Positions 1 through 5,002 of a stretch of 5,002 nt of DNA are shown one piece after another. The notes beneath the pieces are model-generated. The model did no database searches. It had not been told where the DNA came from and saw only the letters and a list, made by a program, of their open reading frames with translations. The first letter of the stretch is position 1. Every line of letters starts with the position of its first letter. The translations under genes and the position numbers were made by a program. The stretch comes from Clostridia bacterium (lineage in GTDB: Bacteria; Bacillota_A; Clostridia; Oscillospirales; Acutalibacteraceae): positions 1-5,002 of the forward strand of contig JAFSAK010000109.1 of NCBI GenBank assembly GCA_017441045.1. The letters are read 5' to 3'.

Positions 1-212
1 AGGAAACCATCAAAGATTATGGTATCGACGAGAAAGACTTCATCGACCGCCTTGACGACATGGTAGAGCAGGCATTCGATGACCAGTGCACAGGCGCTAA
101 CCCCCGTTATCCCTTGATGAGCGAAATCAAGCAGATGTATCTCAATGCTTATTACGGCAGACATTTCGTTGAAACCGAAAAACCTACGGCAGACCATCTT
201 GCAAGAGAGTGA
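1..212 (+). CDS. adhE: Bifunctional acetaldehyde-CoA/alcohol dehydrogenase, C-terminal end (partial)
   Basis: This is the last 70 codons (reading frame from base 3, TGA at 210-212) of a gene that begins before the window. The residues DDQCTGANPRYPL and SEIKQMYLNAYYGR match the conserved C-terminus of the iron-dependent alcohol dehydrogenase half of AdhE, the fermentative enzyme that reduces acetyl-CoA to acetaldehyde and then ethanol with NADH. The preceding segment (ETIKDYGIDEKDF) matches the helix that comes before this signature in AdhE proteins. After the conserved end the protein has only a short tail (about 15 residues), without the Ala/Lys-rich extension of the E. coli enzyme. A stand-alone Fe-ADH cannot be strictly excluded because the aldehyde dehydrogenase half lies outside the window, but the CTGANPRYP tail is typical of AdhE. 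No terminator lies between it and the next gene, so read-through is expected. Confidence 0.9.
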   Translation, partial: ETIKDYGIDEKDFIDRLDDMVEQAFDDQCTGANPRYPLMSEIKQMYLNAYYGRHFVETEKPTADHLARE

Positions 213-216
213 TATG

Positions 217-221
217 GAGGA
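217..221 (+). promoter_or_regulatory. Ribosome binding site that sets the start of the APH-like kinase
   Basis: GGAGG lies 7 bases before the ATG at 229. It overlaps the in-frame upstream ATG at 214, which has no comparable Shine-Dalgarno sequence. A further in-frame ATG at 145 lies well inside adhE. The SD therefore favours 229 as the true start. Confidence 0.75.
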
Positions 222-228
222 AACAGTG

Positions 229-978
229 ATGAAATTTGATAAAGTAATTGCAGTAAGAAATAATAAAACAGTTTACCGCGAAAAAGATAAATGCATTAAG
301 GTTTTTGATGCGGATTATTCCAAGGCCGATGTCTTAAATGAGGCGCTTAATCAAGCGCGAATCGAGGAAACGGGTCTTAATATTCCTAAGATTTCAGAGG
401 TAACAATGGTTGATGGAAAATGGGCTATCGTATCCGAGTTTATAGAAGGCATTACCCTTGCGCAACTTATGGAAGAAAATCCCGATAAGAAGGACGAATA
501 TCTTGAAATTTTAGTCGACCTTCAGCTTTTAGTTCATTCTAAAAAGAGTCCTCTGCTGAATAAACTTAAGGATAAAATGAACCGTAAGATTTCGGAGACC
601 GAACTTGATGCTACTACCCGTTATGAACTTCATACCCGCCTTGAAGGTATGCCCAAGCATAAGAAGGTTTGTCACGGTGACTTTAACCCTTCCAATATAA
701 TTATAGCGAAGGATGGAACGCCCTATATCCTTGACTGGTCTCACGCCACCCAAGGTAACGCTTCCGCCGATGCTGCCCGCACCTATCTTTTATTTTGTCT
801 CGATGGGGATGAGGAAGGCGCTAAAAAGTATCTTGATTTATTCTGCAAAAAGAGCAATACCGCGAAGCAATATGTTCAGAAATGGATGCCAATTGTTGCC
901 GCTTCGCAGTCGGTAAAAGGCAACGAACACGAAAGAGAATTTTTGCTTTCCTGGGTTGATGTTGTAGATTACGAATAA
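229..978 (+). CDS. APH/choline-kinase-fold small-molecule phosphotransferase, substrate unknown
   Basis: A 249-residue protein of the aminoglycoside phosphotransferase (APH) kinase superfamily, which transfers phosphate from ATP to small molecules. The catalytic loop is seen as HGDFNPSNII at residues 149-158 (catalytic Asp151, metal-binding Asn156), followed by the metal-binding Asp in LDWSHA at 168-173 (Asp169). The N-lobe carries a likely ATP-binding lysine in KCIKVF (Lys24), a helix with candidate partner glutamates (Glu38 or Glu46), and a hinge at VSEFIEG (68-74). The length is at the short end for the superfamily. There is no signal peptide or membrane segment, so it is cytosolic. It sits 16 bases after adhE, is probably co-transcribed with it, and is followed by a terminator. 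Superfamily membership is clear; the substrate (sugar, amino alcohol, fructosamine or other) cannot be read. Nothing here supports antibiotic resistance. Confidence 0.85.
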   Translation: MKFDKVIAVRNNKTVYREKDKCIKVFDADYSKADVLNEALNQARIEETGLNIPKISEVTMVDGKWAIVSEFIEGITLAQLMEENPDKKDEYLEILVDLQLLVHSKKSPLLNKLKDKMNRKISETELDATTRYELHTRLEGMPKHKKVCHGDFNPSNIIIAKDGTPYILDWSHATQGNASADAARTYLLFCLDGDEEGAKKYLDLFCKKSNTAKQYVQKWMPIVAASQSVKGNEHEREFLLSWVDVVDYE

Positions 979-987
979 TTGATTTAA

Positions 988-1021
988 AAGAACGGCGCGG
1001 TATAGTGCCGTTCTTGAATTT
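988..1021 (+). terminator. Intrinsic terminator after the adhE-kinase unit
   Basis: A 9-bp perfect stem (AAGAACGGC at 988-996 pairing with GCCGTTCTT at 1007-1015) encloses a 10-base loop that can pair further by one G-U and one C-G. The T-rich stretch after it (GAATTTTTA) is interrupted, so termination may be incomplete. Confidence 0.75.
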
Positions 1022-1094
1022 TTATGGGTAAAAATCGCTTAAAATCTACGTCTCATAGAGTTTTGAAAAAAATTACAAATCTTGCTAAAAGTCG

Positions 1095-1123
1095 TTGCAA
1101 TTAGGGATGGTTTATGATAGAAT
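1095..1123 (+). promoter_or_regulatory. Sigma-A promoter for the glycosidase gene
   Basis: A -35 box TTGCAA (1095-1100), a 17-base spacer and a -10 box TAGAAT (1118-1123), preceded by TGA at 1115-1117, which forms an extended -10 (TGn). Transcription would start near 1130, leaving a leader of about 25 bases. This is the only strong promoter seen in the 177-base gap between genes, and it follows the upstream terminator, so the downstream gene is independently expressed. Confidence 0.7.
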
Positions 1124-1140
1124 GAACTCGAATAAAACGC

Positions 1141-1147
1141 AAAGGAG
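1141..1147 (+). promoter_or_regulatory. Ribosome binding site of the glycosidase gene
   Basis: AAAGGAG lies 8 bases before the ATG at 1156, a standard position that supports this start. Confidence 0.8.
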
Positions 1148-1155
1148 AGCGTATT

Positions 1156-2778
1156 ATGATTGAATTTAAAAACAGATTACCCGGAATGAATGTTGATGGT
1201 AACCATAACGGTACATACAACAACGTTGAGGTGGGCTTCCCCTCAATTCTCACCACCAAAGATTCTAAACTTGGTATGTTTATGTATCGCCTTCGCAACA
1301 GCATTATTCACGAAAGAAGATTGGTTTTTGTTGATGGTAAAATTCTTATGTGCAACATTAACTGGATTCGTGACCATGTTCACATTATGAAGGCAATGCG
1401 CCATTGGGATTATAATCTTCATTCCTTCCTTAACTTTATTATCGATACCCAGAGAGAAGACGGTCAGTTCTATGAACTTATTAAGCAGTATGATGATGGT
1501 CACTGGAGATTTGTAAACGAAGATTGCCGCATTATGTATCCCGAAGATAACCAGACTCTTGTTCGTTTGGAACTCGAGGCAGATATCGAATATCTTGTTG
1601 TTGAAGGCGCTATGTACCTTTACCGCACAACAGGGGACGATGAGTGGCTTAAAAAGGTGCTTCCAAAACTTGAAAAGAGTATTGATTATATGACCAGTAA
1701 CGCTAAGCGTTGGGATGCGGAGCACGGTCTTTGCAAGCGCGCTTTCACTATTGATACTTGGGATTTTACTCCCCGCCCCGATGCAGGCTGGAACAGAAAA
1801 ATCGAAGATGATACTCCTATGTCCATTATGCATGGCGATAACTCGGGTGTTTATCAGGCAATGAATCAGCTCGCTTGGTTTAACCGCCGCCTTGGCAACG
1901 AAGAAAAGGCGAAAGATTGGGAGAGAAGAGCCGAAGAACTTAAGGCAAATATGTTTAAGTATCTTTGGAACGGCGACTTCTTTATGCACCAACTCCACCT
2001 TAACCACGAGGGTATAGATAAACTTGAAAGAGAAAGAATTTCTCTCTCTAACCCTTATGATATTAACCGCGGCGTAACAAACCTCGAAGAATCAAGAAAG
2101 ATTATCGAAGAGTATATGCGCAGAAAAGAAACCACCGATATGTTTGCCGAGTGGTTTAGCATTGACCCGCCCTATGAAAACTATGGCGGCAAGCTTCCCG
2201 GTCAGTACGTAAACGGCGCTATTTCTCCCTTCACCGCAGGCGAGCTTGCCAAGGCAGCTTTCAATAACGGTTATGAAGAATACGGTTGGGATATCATCAC
2301 CCGATTTATGAAGCTTGTTGAGCGCGATGATGTTGCATACTTCCTTTATAATCCCGATTCTACTCCTCAGCCCGATGGCGGACCAAGCGCTTGGGGCGCT
2401 GCCGCATTCTTAAGCGCCGTTGATGAAGCGTTGGCAGGTCTTAACGATGTGGGCGTAAATTATGATGAAATCTACTTTACCCCCCGTTTCCCCGTTACAG
2501 AGTATAAGGAACTTCGTTACTTTACGGGTTATGAAGTAAGTCAGGCAATGGTTGATCTTCGCTATATCCTTAAGGATGAAGGTATGAGATACGACCTTTA
2601 TTCTCCCGCTAAAAAGGTTAAGTGCCATATTCTTCTTCCTAAAGATAAGAGTTGTTCTAAAGTATTTGTAAACGATAAAGAGTATGCCTTTACCACATCT
2701 ACTGTCGGCGAATCCAATTATGTTGATTTCGAAATTCTCGAAACTACAGGTAAGGATATTATCGAAGTAATGTTCTAA
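1156..2778 (+). CDS. Six-hairpin ((alpha/alpha)6-barrel) glycoside hydrolase-like protein, family not assigned
   Basis: A 540-residue protein with no signal peptide or membrane segment, hence cytosolic. A short beta-rich N-terminal part (about 1-65) leads into a long helical region (about 70-475) and then a beta-strand-rich C-terminal domain (about 485-540), an arrangement seen in amylo-alpha-1,6-glucosidase, GH63/MGH1-like and rhamnosidase-type six-hairpin glycosidases. Recognisable landmarks are NWIRDH at 69-74, resembling the WxRD substrate-binding motif of such barrels, the acidic and aromatic segments TWDF (201-204) and EDDTP (217-221), YENYGGKLPGQYVNG (340-354), and DGGPSAWGAAAF (407-418). 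Catalytic acid and base cannot be assigned with confidence; Asp73, Asp203, Asp218/219 and Glu341 are candidates. It has its own promoter and converges on the deacetylase/NagB-like operon, so a shared sugar pathway is plausible but inferred. The fold is fairly sure; substrate and linkage are unknown. Confidence 0.75.
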   Translation: MIEFKNRLPGMNVDGNHNGTYNNVEVGFPSILTTKDSKLGMFMYRLRNSIIHERRLVFVDGKILMCNINWIRDHVHIMKAMRHWDYNLHSFLNFIIDTQREDGQFYELIKQYDDGHWRFVNEDCRIMYPEDNQTLVRLELEADIEYLVVEGAMYLYRTTGDDEWLKKVLPKLEKSIDYMTSNAKRWDAEHGLCKRAFTIDTWDFTPRPDAGWNRKIEDDTPMSIMHGDNSGVYQAMNQLAWFNRRLGNEEKAKDWERRAEELKANMFKYLWNGDFFMHQLHLNHEGIDKLERERISLSNPYDINRGVTNLEESRKIIEEYMRRKETTDMFAEWFSIDPPYENYGGKLPGQYVNGAISPFTAGELAKAAFNNGYEEYGWDIITRFMKLVERDDVAYFLYNPDSTPQPDGGPSAWGAAAFLSAVDEALAGLNDVGVNYDEIYFTPRFPVTEYKELRYFTGYEVSQAMVDLRYILKDEGMRYDLYSPAKKVKCHILLPKDKSCSKVFVNDKEYAFTTSTVGESNYVDFEILETTGKDIIEVMF

Positions 2779-2787
2779 TTAAAAAAC

Positions 2788-2817
2788 AAAATCCACCCGA
2801 AATTTCGGGTGGATTTT
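2788..2817. terminator. Bidirectional intrinsic terminator between convergent genes
   Basis: A perfect 30-base palindrome centred between 2802 and 2803. The core stem ATCCACCCGAA/TTCGGGTGGAT is flanked by A-runs on the left and T-runs on the right (TTTTTT at 2814-2819), so each strand reads as a GC-rich hairpin followed by U-rich RNA. It lies 9 bases after the glycosidase stop and 12 bases beyond the stop of the minus-strand NagB-like gene, and so can end both transcripts. Confidence 0.92.
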
Positions 2818-2829
2818 TTATGCCTTCAT

Positions 2830-3768
2830 TTAATTACATTCTGCAACAAGGGGACCGGCCAATTCTTTAAGATAGAATAGCTTGCCCGGTAGGGTCGGAA
2901 TATAGGTTGAGGTTATATGTCTTGAAGGACCGTAGTGAAGGGTGGTCAAAAAGCTCATACCCTGCCACTGCATACCTCTTCCTAAAACGCCGTCTGCGCC
3001 GCCGATTATAAAATCTGCTTGCATAAATAGACCGGGGCCTATAGTATTTGCTCTGCAAGGAACTAAAGTGGTGCGGCTTTTGAAACTTGTAAGGGCGTTT
3101 TGCTCAATGGTCAAGGGATGAAGTTTGGCGCCTATTCTATAATTTTGCTTGAGCCATTCTTCTTCGCTTTCAAATTCCTCACCAAAGTGCGGTTCCCAGA
3201 ATGCGATGTGACACATTCTGCCAATGCCGAAAACAAGAAGCAATTTTGCGCCCTCGGCTTTGAGTTTGGCAATTTTTTCGGGATATGTAGGAAGATTTTC
3301 CTTGGTTGCAAAATTTCTCTGTTCGGGGGGTATTGTATTTTCGCCCAATTTATCGAAAAATGCCTGCTTCATACTAAATTCAAAGGATGCGGGATTATCG
3401 GAAGAAAGGGTATTGCCCTCGCTATCCGACCATTCATCCATATTGAAGGTATAAACATGGTCGCACTTGGTGTTCCAAGCTTTGAGAAAATATACCGCCC
3501 ATTTATACATTCCCATAGGTCCTACGGGGAGAATTATTGCAAGTTTTTCCCCATTATCGCGGGCGGTTTTGATTTTAAGTGCGATTTCGTGACCCATAAG
3601 GGTATCAAAATCATTTACGTTTTCACACTCCACGGGGGTGAAATCTTTATGCCAAAAATCCTCACGGGCAATGCCCTTGTCACAGCATTCGTCGATTTTT
3701 TTCATATCCCAGCCCGCAGGATAGAATCCTTCCAAGAGACTGCCTTTAACAGTACTTAAAAAATCCAT
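2830..3768 (-). CDS. NagB-like (glucosamine-6-phosphate deaminase/isomerase superfamily) protein with altered active site
   Basis: A 312-residue cytosolic protein, somewhat longer than the roughly 240-270 residues usual for NagB. In order it shows [10 protein letters not shown] (80-89) at the phosphate loop, FNMDEW (108-113), which keeps the Asp used as general base in NagB (Asp111), and [13 protein letters not shown] (181-193), matching GIGxDGHIAFNEP. His187 and Glu192 of the catalytic relay are kept, but the Asp of DGH is Met185, the Gly is Cys186 and the Asn is Trp191. The phosphate loop also lacks the usual Ser/Thr-rich LPTGxTP pattern, and the TRxANSR phosphate/allosteric segment is not seen ([10 protein letters not shown], 211-220, stands near it). 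Known NagB converts glucosamine-6-phosphate to fructose-6-phosphate and ammonia; the substitutions make that reaction uncertain here. The ATG directly follows the deacetylase stop, with GGAGG 8 bases upstream inside that gene, so the two are co-transcribed and probably translationally coupled. Confidence 0.85.
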   Translation of the reverse strand: MDFLSTVKGSLLEGFYPAGWDMKKIDECCDKGIAREDFWHKDFTPVECENVNDFDTLMGHEIALKIKTARDNGEKLAIILPVGPMGMYKWAVYFLKAWNTKCDHVYTFNMDEWSDSEGNTLSSDNPASFEFSMKQAFFDKLGENTIPPEQRNFATKENLPTYPEKIAKLKAEGAKLLLVFGIGRMCHIAFWEPHFGEEFESEEEWLKQNYRIGAKLHPLTIEQNALTSFKSRTTLVPCRANTIGPGLFMQADFIIGGADGVLGRGMQWQGMSFLTTLHYGPSRHITSTYIPTLPGKLFYLKELAGPLVAECN

Positions 3769-4617
3769 TTATGCTTCCTCCAATATCTTTCTTATTTCTT
3801 CAGTCATAGGTGAACCGTATTCACAAATCTGATACGCCTCGGCAAAACGAATTGCTTTTCCTTTCTTTTTACCGTAGGTTTTTATAAGCTCTTTTCTGAA
3901 ACGAGCGGCGGTTTTTGCGAATCTTACCGCCCATCCGCGCGGCAAAGCCATAATCTCTTTATCGGTATATTTTTTGGATAAATCCATACCCTTAAGCCAT
4001 TCGTATCTTTCCTCGGGTTTTTCGGGAACTGTTTCAAGATCAGTATAGGGGAGCCACTCGTAGACCTGCGAATCGTTTATATCGGCGATTTTAAGTTTGG
4101 TTTCAACCTCGTCATCGATATCTACTACAATATCTCCTCTAAAATCGGGGTCGCGGAAGTTATCCTCGTTATACATAATAATCGGCATTTCTCTCATAGC
4201 AGGTGAATCGGGACATTCGTGGGGAACTACCAGCATATATGATGCATCCATAACAAGTTGCCCCGAAGCTCTATGGTCGGCGTGGTAATCGTTGGGGCGG
4301 TGCGCCACAACCAAATCGGGCGAAAACTCTCTTATATATCGGATAAGGCGTCGGCGGGTTTCAAGGTCGGCAACGAGGGAACAGTCATTCATATCACTCC
4401 AAACATCATAGGTGACGCCGATTAGTTCAGCTACCTTTGCCGATTCTTTAGCCCTTCTGGCCGTGGTTTCCTCGGGCGACATAATATGATGACCGCCGCA
4501 CCCGTTACACATGCTTAAAAATTTTACTTCGTGGCCTTTTTTAACGAGCTTGTGGGCAAGGCCGCCACAACGGAACTCGTTATCGTCCTGATGGGCGCCA
4601 ATCATTAAAACTTTCAT
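3769..4617 (-). CDS. PIG-L/LmbE family zinc-dependent N-deacetylase
   Basis: A 282-residue protein of the PIG-L/LmbE deacetylase family (relatives include GlcNAc-PI deacetylase, MshB, BshB and diacetylchitobiose deacetylases), which removes acetyl groups from N-acetylglucosamine-type sugars. The first metal motif is GAHQDDNEF at 7-15: His9 and Asp12 would bind zinc and Asp11 would be the catalytic base, with Gln in place of the usual Pro. The second motif, HRPNDYHADHR at 106-116, supplies the third zinc ligand, His115, with Asp114 next to it. The start is fixed by AAGGAGG 6 bases upstream. No signal peptide is present, so it acts in the cytosol on an imported or internally released substrate. 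The C-terminal third (about 185-282) is Lys/Glu-rich and helical in appearance. It is first in a two-gene operon with the NagB-like gene, which suggests the deacetylated product feeds that protein. The exact substrate, including whether it is phosphorylated, is unknown. Confidence 0.9.
   Translation of the reverse strand: MKVLMIGAHQDDNEFRCGGLAHKLVKKGHEVKFLSMCNGCGGHHIMSPEETTARRAKESAKVAELIGVTYDVWSDMNDCSLVADLETRRRLIRYIREFSPDLVVAHRPNDYHADHRASGQLVMDASYMLVVPHECPDSPAMREMPIIMYNEDNFRDPDFRGDIVVDIDDEVETKLKIADINDSQVYEWLPYTDLETVPEKPEERYEWLKGMDLSKKYTDKEIMALPRGWAVRFAKTAARFRKELIKTYGKKKGKAIRFAEAYQICEYGSPMTEEIRKILEEA
3777..3781 (-). promoter_or_regulatory. Ribosome binding site of the NagB-like gene, inside the deacetylase gene
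   Basis: On the minus strand GGAGG stands 8 bases before the ATG at 3768. It encodes part of the final residues of the deacetylase, whose TAA (3771-3769) touches the next ATG. This layout suggests coupled translation and comparable amounts of the two proteins. Confidence 0.8.
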
Positions 4618-4623
4618 ATATTT

Positions 4624-4630
4624 CCTCCTT
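4624..4630 (-). promoter_or_regulatory. Strong ribosome binding site of the deacetylase gene
   Basis: On the minus strand AAGGAGG, a near-consensus Shine-Dalgarno, lies 6 bases before the ATG at 4617 and settles that start. Confidence 0.85.
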
Positions 4631-4668
4631 TGAAAATGATGAAGATTTAACTATTTTTCCAATATTGG

Positions 4669-4697
4669 TTGACATATTTATAAGTTTATTATACAAT
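4669..4697 (+). promoter_or_regulatory. Sigma-A promoter for the AraC-type regulator
   Basis: A consensus -35 TTGACA (4669-4674), a 17-base spacer and a -10 TACAAT (4692-4697). Transcription would begin near 4704, giving a leader of about 58 bases. Its -10 region overlaps a minus-strand TATAAT (4693-4688), so expression of the regulator and of the deacetylase operon may be mutually exclusive or jointly controlled. Confidence 0.75.
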
Positions 4698-4751
4698 AAT
4701 TCCGCTAACGCTGTTTATTATATGTTTTGAAAAATTTAACAAAAATTCCGC
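4684..4751. repeat. Short direct repeats in the divergent control region (possible regulator sites)
   Basis: GTTTATTATA occurs at 4684-4693 and 4713-4722 (29 bases apart). AATTCCGC occurs at 4698-4705 and 4744-4751 (46 bases apart), and the second pair extends to 10 of 11 matches when the A-rich flank is included. AraC-family proteins often bind paired direct repeats, so these could be operator half-sites. The first pair also coincides with the minus-strand -10 hexamers and the region is AT-rich, so chance is possible. Confidence 0.4.
4688..4722 (-). promoter_or_regulatory. Candidate promoter(s) for the deacetylase/NagB-like operon
   Basis: Two perfect TATAAT hexamers occur on the minus strand, at 4722-4717 and 4693-4688, each inside the 10-base repeat TATAATAAAC. 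The nearer one has TAAACA (4717-4712, 4 of 6 matches to TTGACA) 18 bases upstream. The farther one has only a weak T-rich -35 (TTTTTG, 4745-4740) at 17 bases. Poor -35 boxes fit a promoter that needs an activator such as the divergent AraC-type protein. Which hexamer is used cannot be decided from sequence. Confidence 0.5.
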
Positions 4752-4758
4752 AGGTGAT
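4752..4758 (+). promoter_or_regulatory. Ribosome binding site of the AraC-type regulator
   Basis: AGGTGAT matches the right-hand part of the anti-16S consensus (AGGAGGTGAT). In that register the GG core is 7 bases from the ATG at 4762, a proper distance even though the hexamer itself is close to the start. Confidence 0.65.
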
Positions 4759-4761
4759 AAT

Positions 4762-5002
4762 ATGCAACCTTTGATTTCGGTAAATAATACCCTGAATATA
4801 TTCGGATTTCATAATATTTATTACTTTGAATTTGATAAAAACCATTCTCACCCTTTAGAAAAACACGATTTTTGGGAGATGGTTTATGTTGATATGGGCA
4901 CCATTGTTGCGGTGGGGGAAAATGAGCAATTTAACCTTCAGGAAGAACAGGTTATTTTTCGTGAGCCGGGGGAGTCTCACGCTCATATATCCAATTCGAA
5001 AA
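4762..5002 (+). CDS. AraC-family transcriptional regulator, N-terminal cupin domain (partial, runs off the window)
   Basis: The first 80 codons of an open frame that continues past the window end. The segment HSHPLEKHDFWEMVYVDMG (28-46) followed by LQEEQVIFREPGESHAH (59-75) is the double-stranded beta-helix (cupin) pattern of the sugar-sensing N-terminal domain of AraC/XylS-type regulators: a histidine-rich strand, an aromatic-Glu strand, then the turn with a Pro-Gly-Glu-x-His element. The helix-turn-helix DNA-binding half expected near the C-terminus lies outside the window, so a stand-alone cupin protein is not excluded. It is divergent from the deacetylase/NagB-like operon and is the obvious candidate to control it in response to a sugar ligand. 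Confidence 0.8.
   Translation, partial: MQPLISVNNTLNIFGFHNIYYFEFDKNHSHPLEKHDFWEMVYVDMGTIVAVGENEQFNLQEEQVIFREPGESHAHISNSK

Noticed and set aside
145..228. Longer N-terminus for the APH-like kinase, starting at ATG 145 or ATG 214
   Set aside because: The 145 start would overlap the conserved end of adhE by 68 bases and add residues unlike the family. The 214 start has no proper ribosome binding site, and the good GGAGG overlaps it. The start at 229 has GGAGG at 7 bases.
229..978. Aminoglycoside resistance gene
   Set aside because: The APH motif is shared by many metabolic kinases. There is no resistance-type neighbour or mobile element, and the context is adhE, so only a superfamily-level call is justified.
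1243..2007. A 254-codon open frame on the minus strand inside the glycosidase gene
   Set aside because: It lies wholly opposite a well-supported gene, has no recognisable domain, and its length reflects the codon pattern of the opposite strand.
3100..3759. A 219-codon open frame on the plus strand opposite the NagB-like gene
   Set aside because: The minus-strand product carries clear family motifs; the plus-strand translation is Phe/Cys-rich without any motif and has no convincing ribosome binding site.
4701..4720. Catabolite-responsive element around the minus-strand AGCGTTAGCG
   Set aside because: Only the central AGCGTT resembles the CcpA cre consensus; the outer TG and CA positions do not match.
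1..5002. tRNA or rRNA genes, CRISPR arrays, insertion sequences, attachment sites, riboswitches
   Set aside because: No cloverleaf, repeat-spacer array, transposase, terminal inverted repeats or long structured leader was seen. The gaps between genes are short (at most 177 bases) and are explained by terminators, promoters and ribosome binding sites.

Overview
The window looks like chromosomal DNA from a low-to-moderate-GC anaerobic Firmicute, probably an uncultured gut-type Clostridia. This is inferred from the strong AGGAGG-type ribosome binding sites, the sigma-A promoters (one with an extended -10), the hairpin-plus-T-tract terminators, a fermentative AdhE, and protein sequences with a Clostridia feel. 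The exact genus cannot be read from the sequence.

Layout. Bases 1-212 are the C-terminal end of a bifunctional aldehyde/alcohol dehydrogenase (adhE). A small APH-fold kinase follows 16 bases later (229-978), probably on the same transcript, and an intrinsic terminator closes this unit (988-1021). A well-formed promoter (1095-1123) drives a single gene, 1156-2778, encoding a cytosolic (alpha/alpha)6-barrel glycosidase-like protein. It ends at a perfect 30-bp palindromic terminator (2788-2817) that serves both strands. On the minus strand, converging on that terminator, is a two-gene operon: a PIG-L/LmbE-type zinc deacetylase (4617-3769) followed with no gap by a NagB-like sugar-phosphate isomerase/deaminase homologue (3768-2830). 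Divergent from the operon, and cut by the window end, is the N-terminal cupin domain of an AraC-type regulator (from 4762). The 144-base divergent intergenic region holds overlapping promoters and short direct repeats.

How the genes may work together. The deacetylase, the NagB-like protein, the AraC regulator and possibly the facing glycosidase look like a small sugar or amino-sugar utilisation locus. A glycosidase would release or process a sugar, the PIG-L enzyme would remove an N-acetyl group, and the NagB-like protein would act on the resulting amino sugar or its phosphate, under AraC control. This pathway is inferred. The most interesting point is that the NagB-like protein lacks the Asp of the canonical GIGxDGHIAFNEP motif (it reads [13 protein letters not shown]) and has an altered phosphate loop, so it is probably not an ordinary glucosamine-6-phosphate deaminase.
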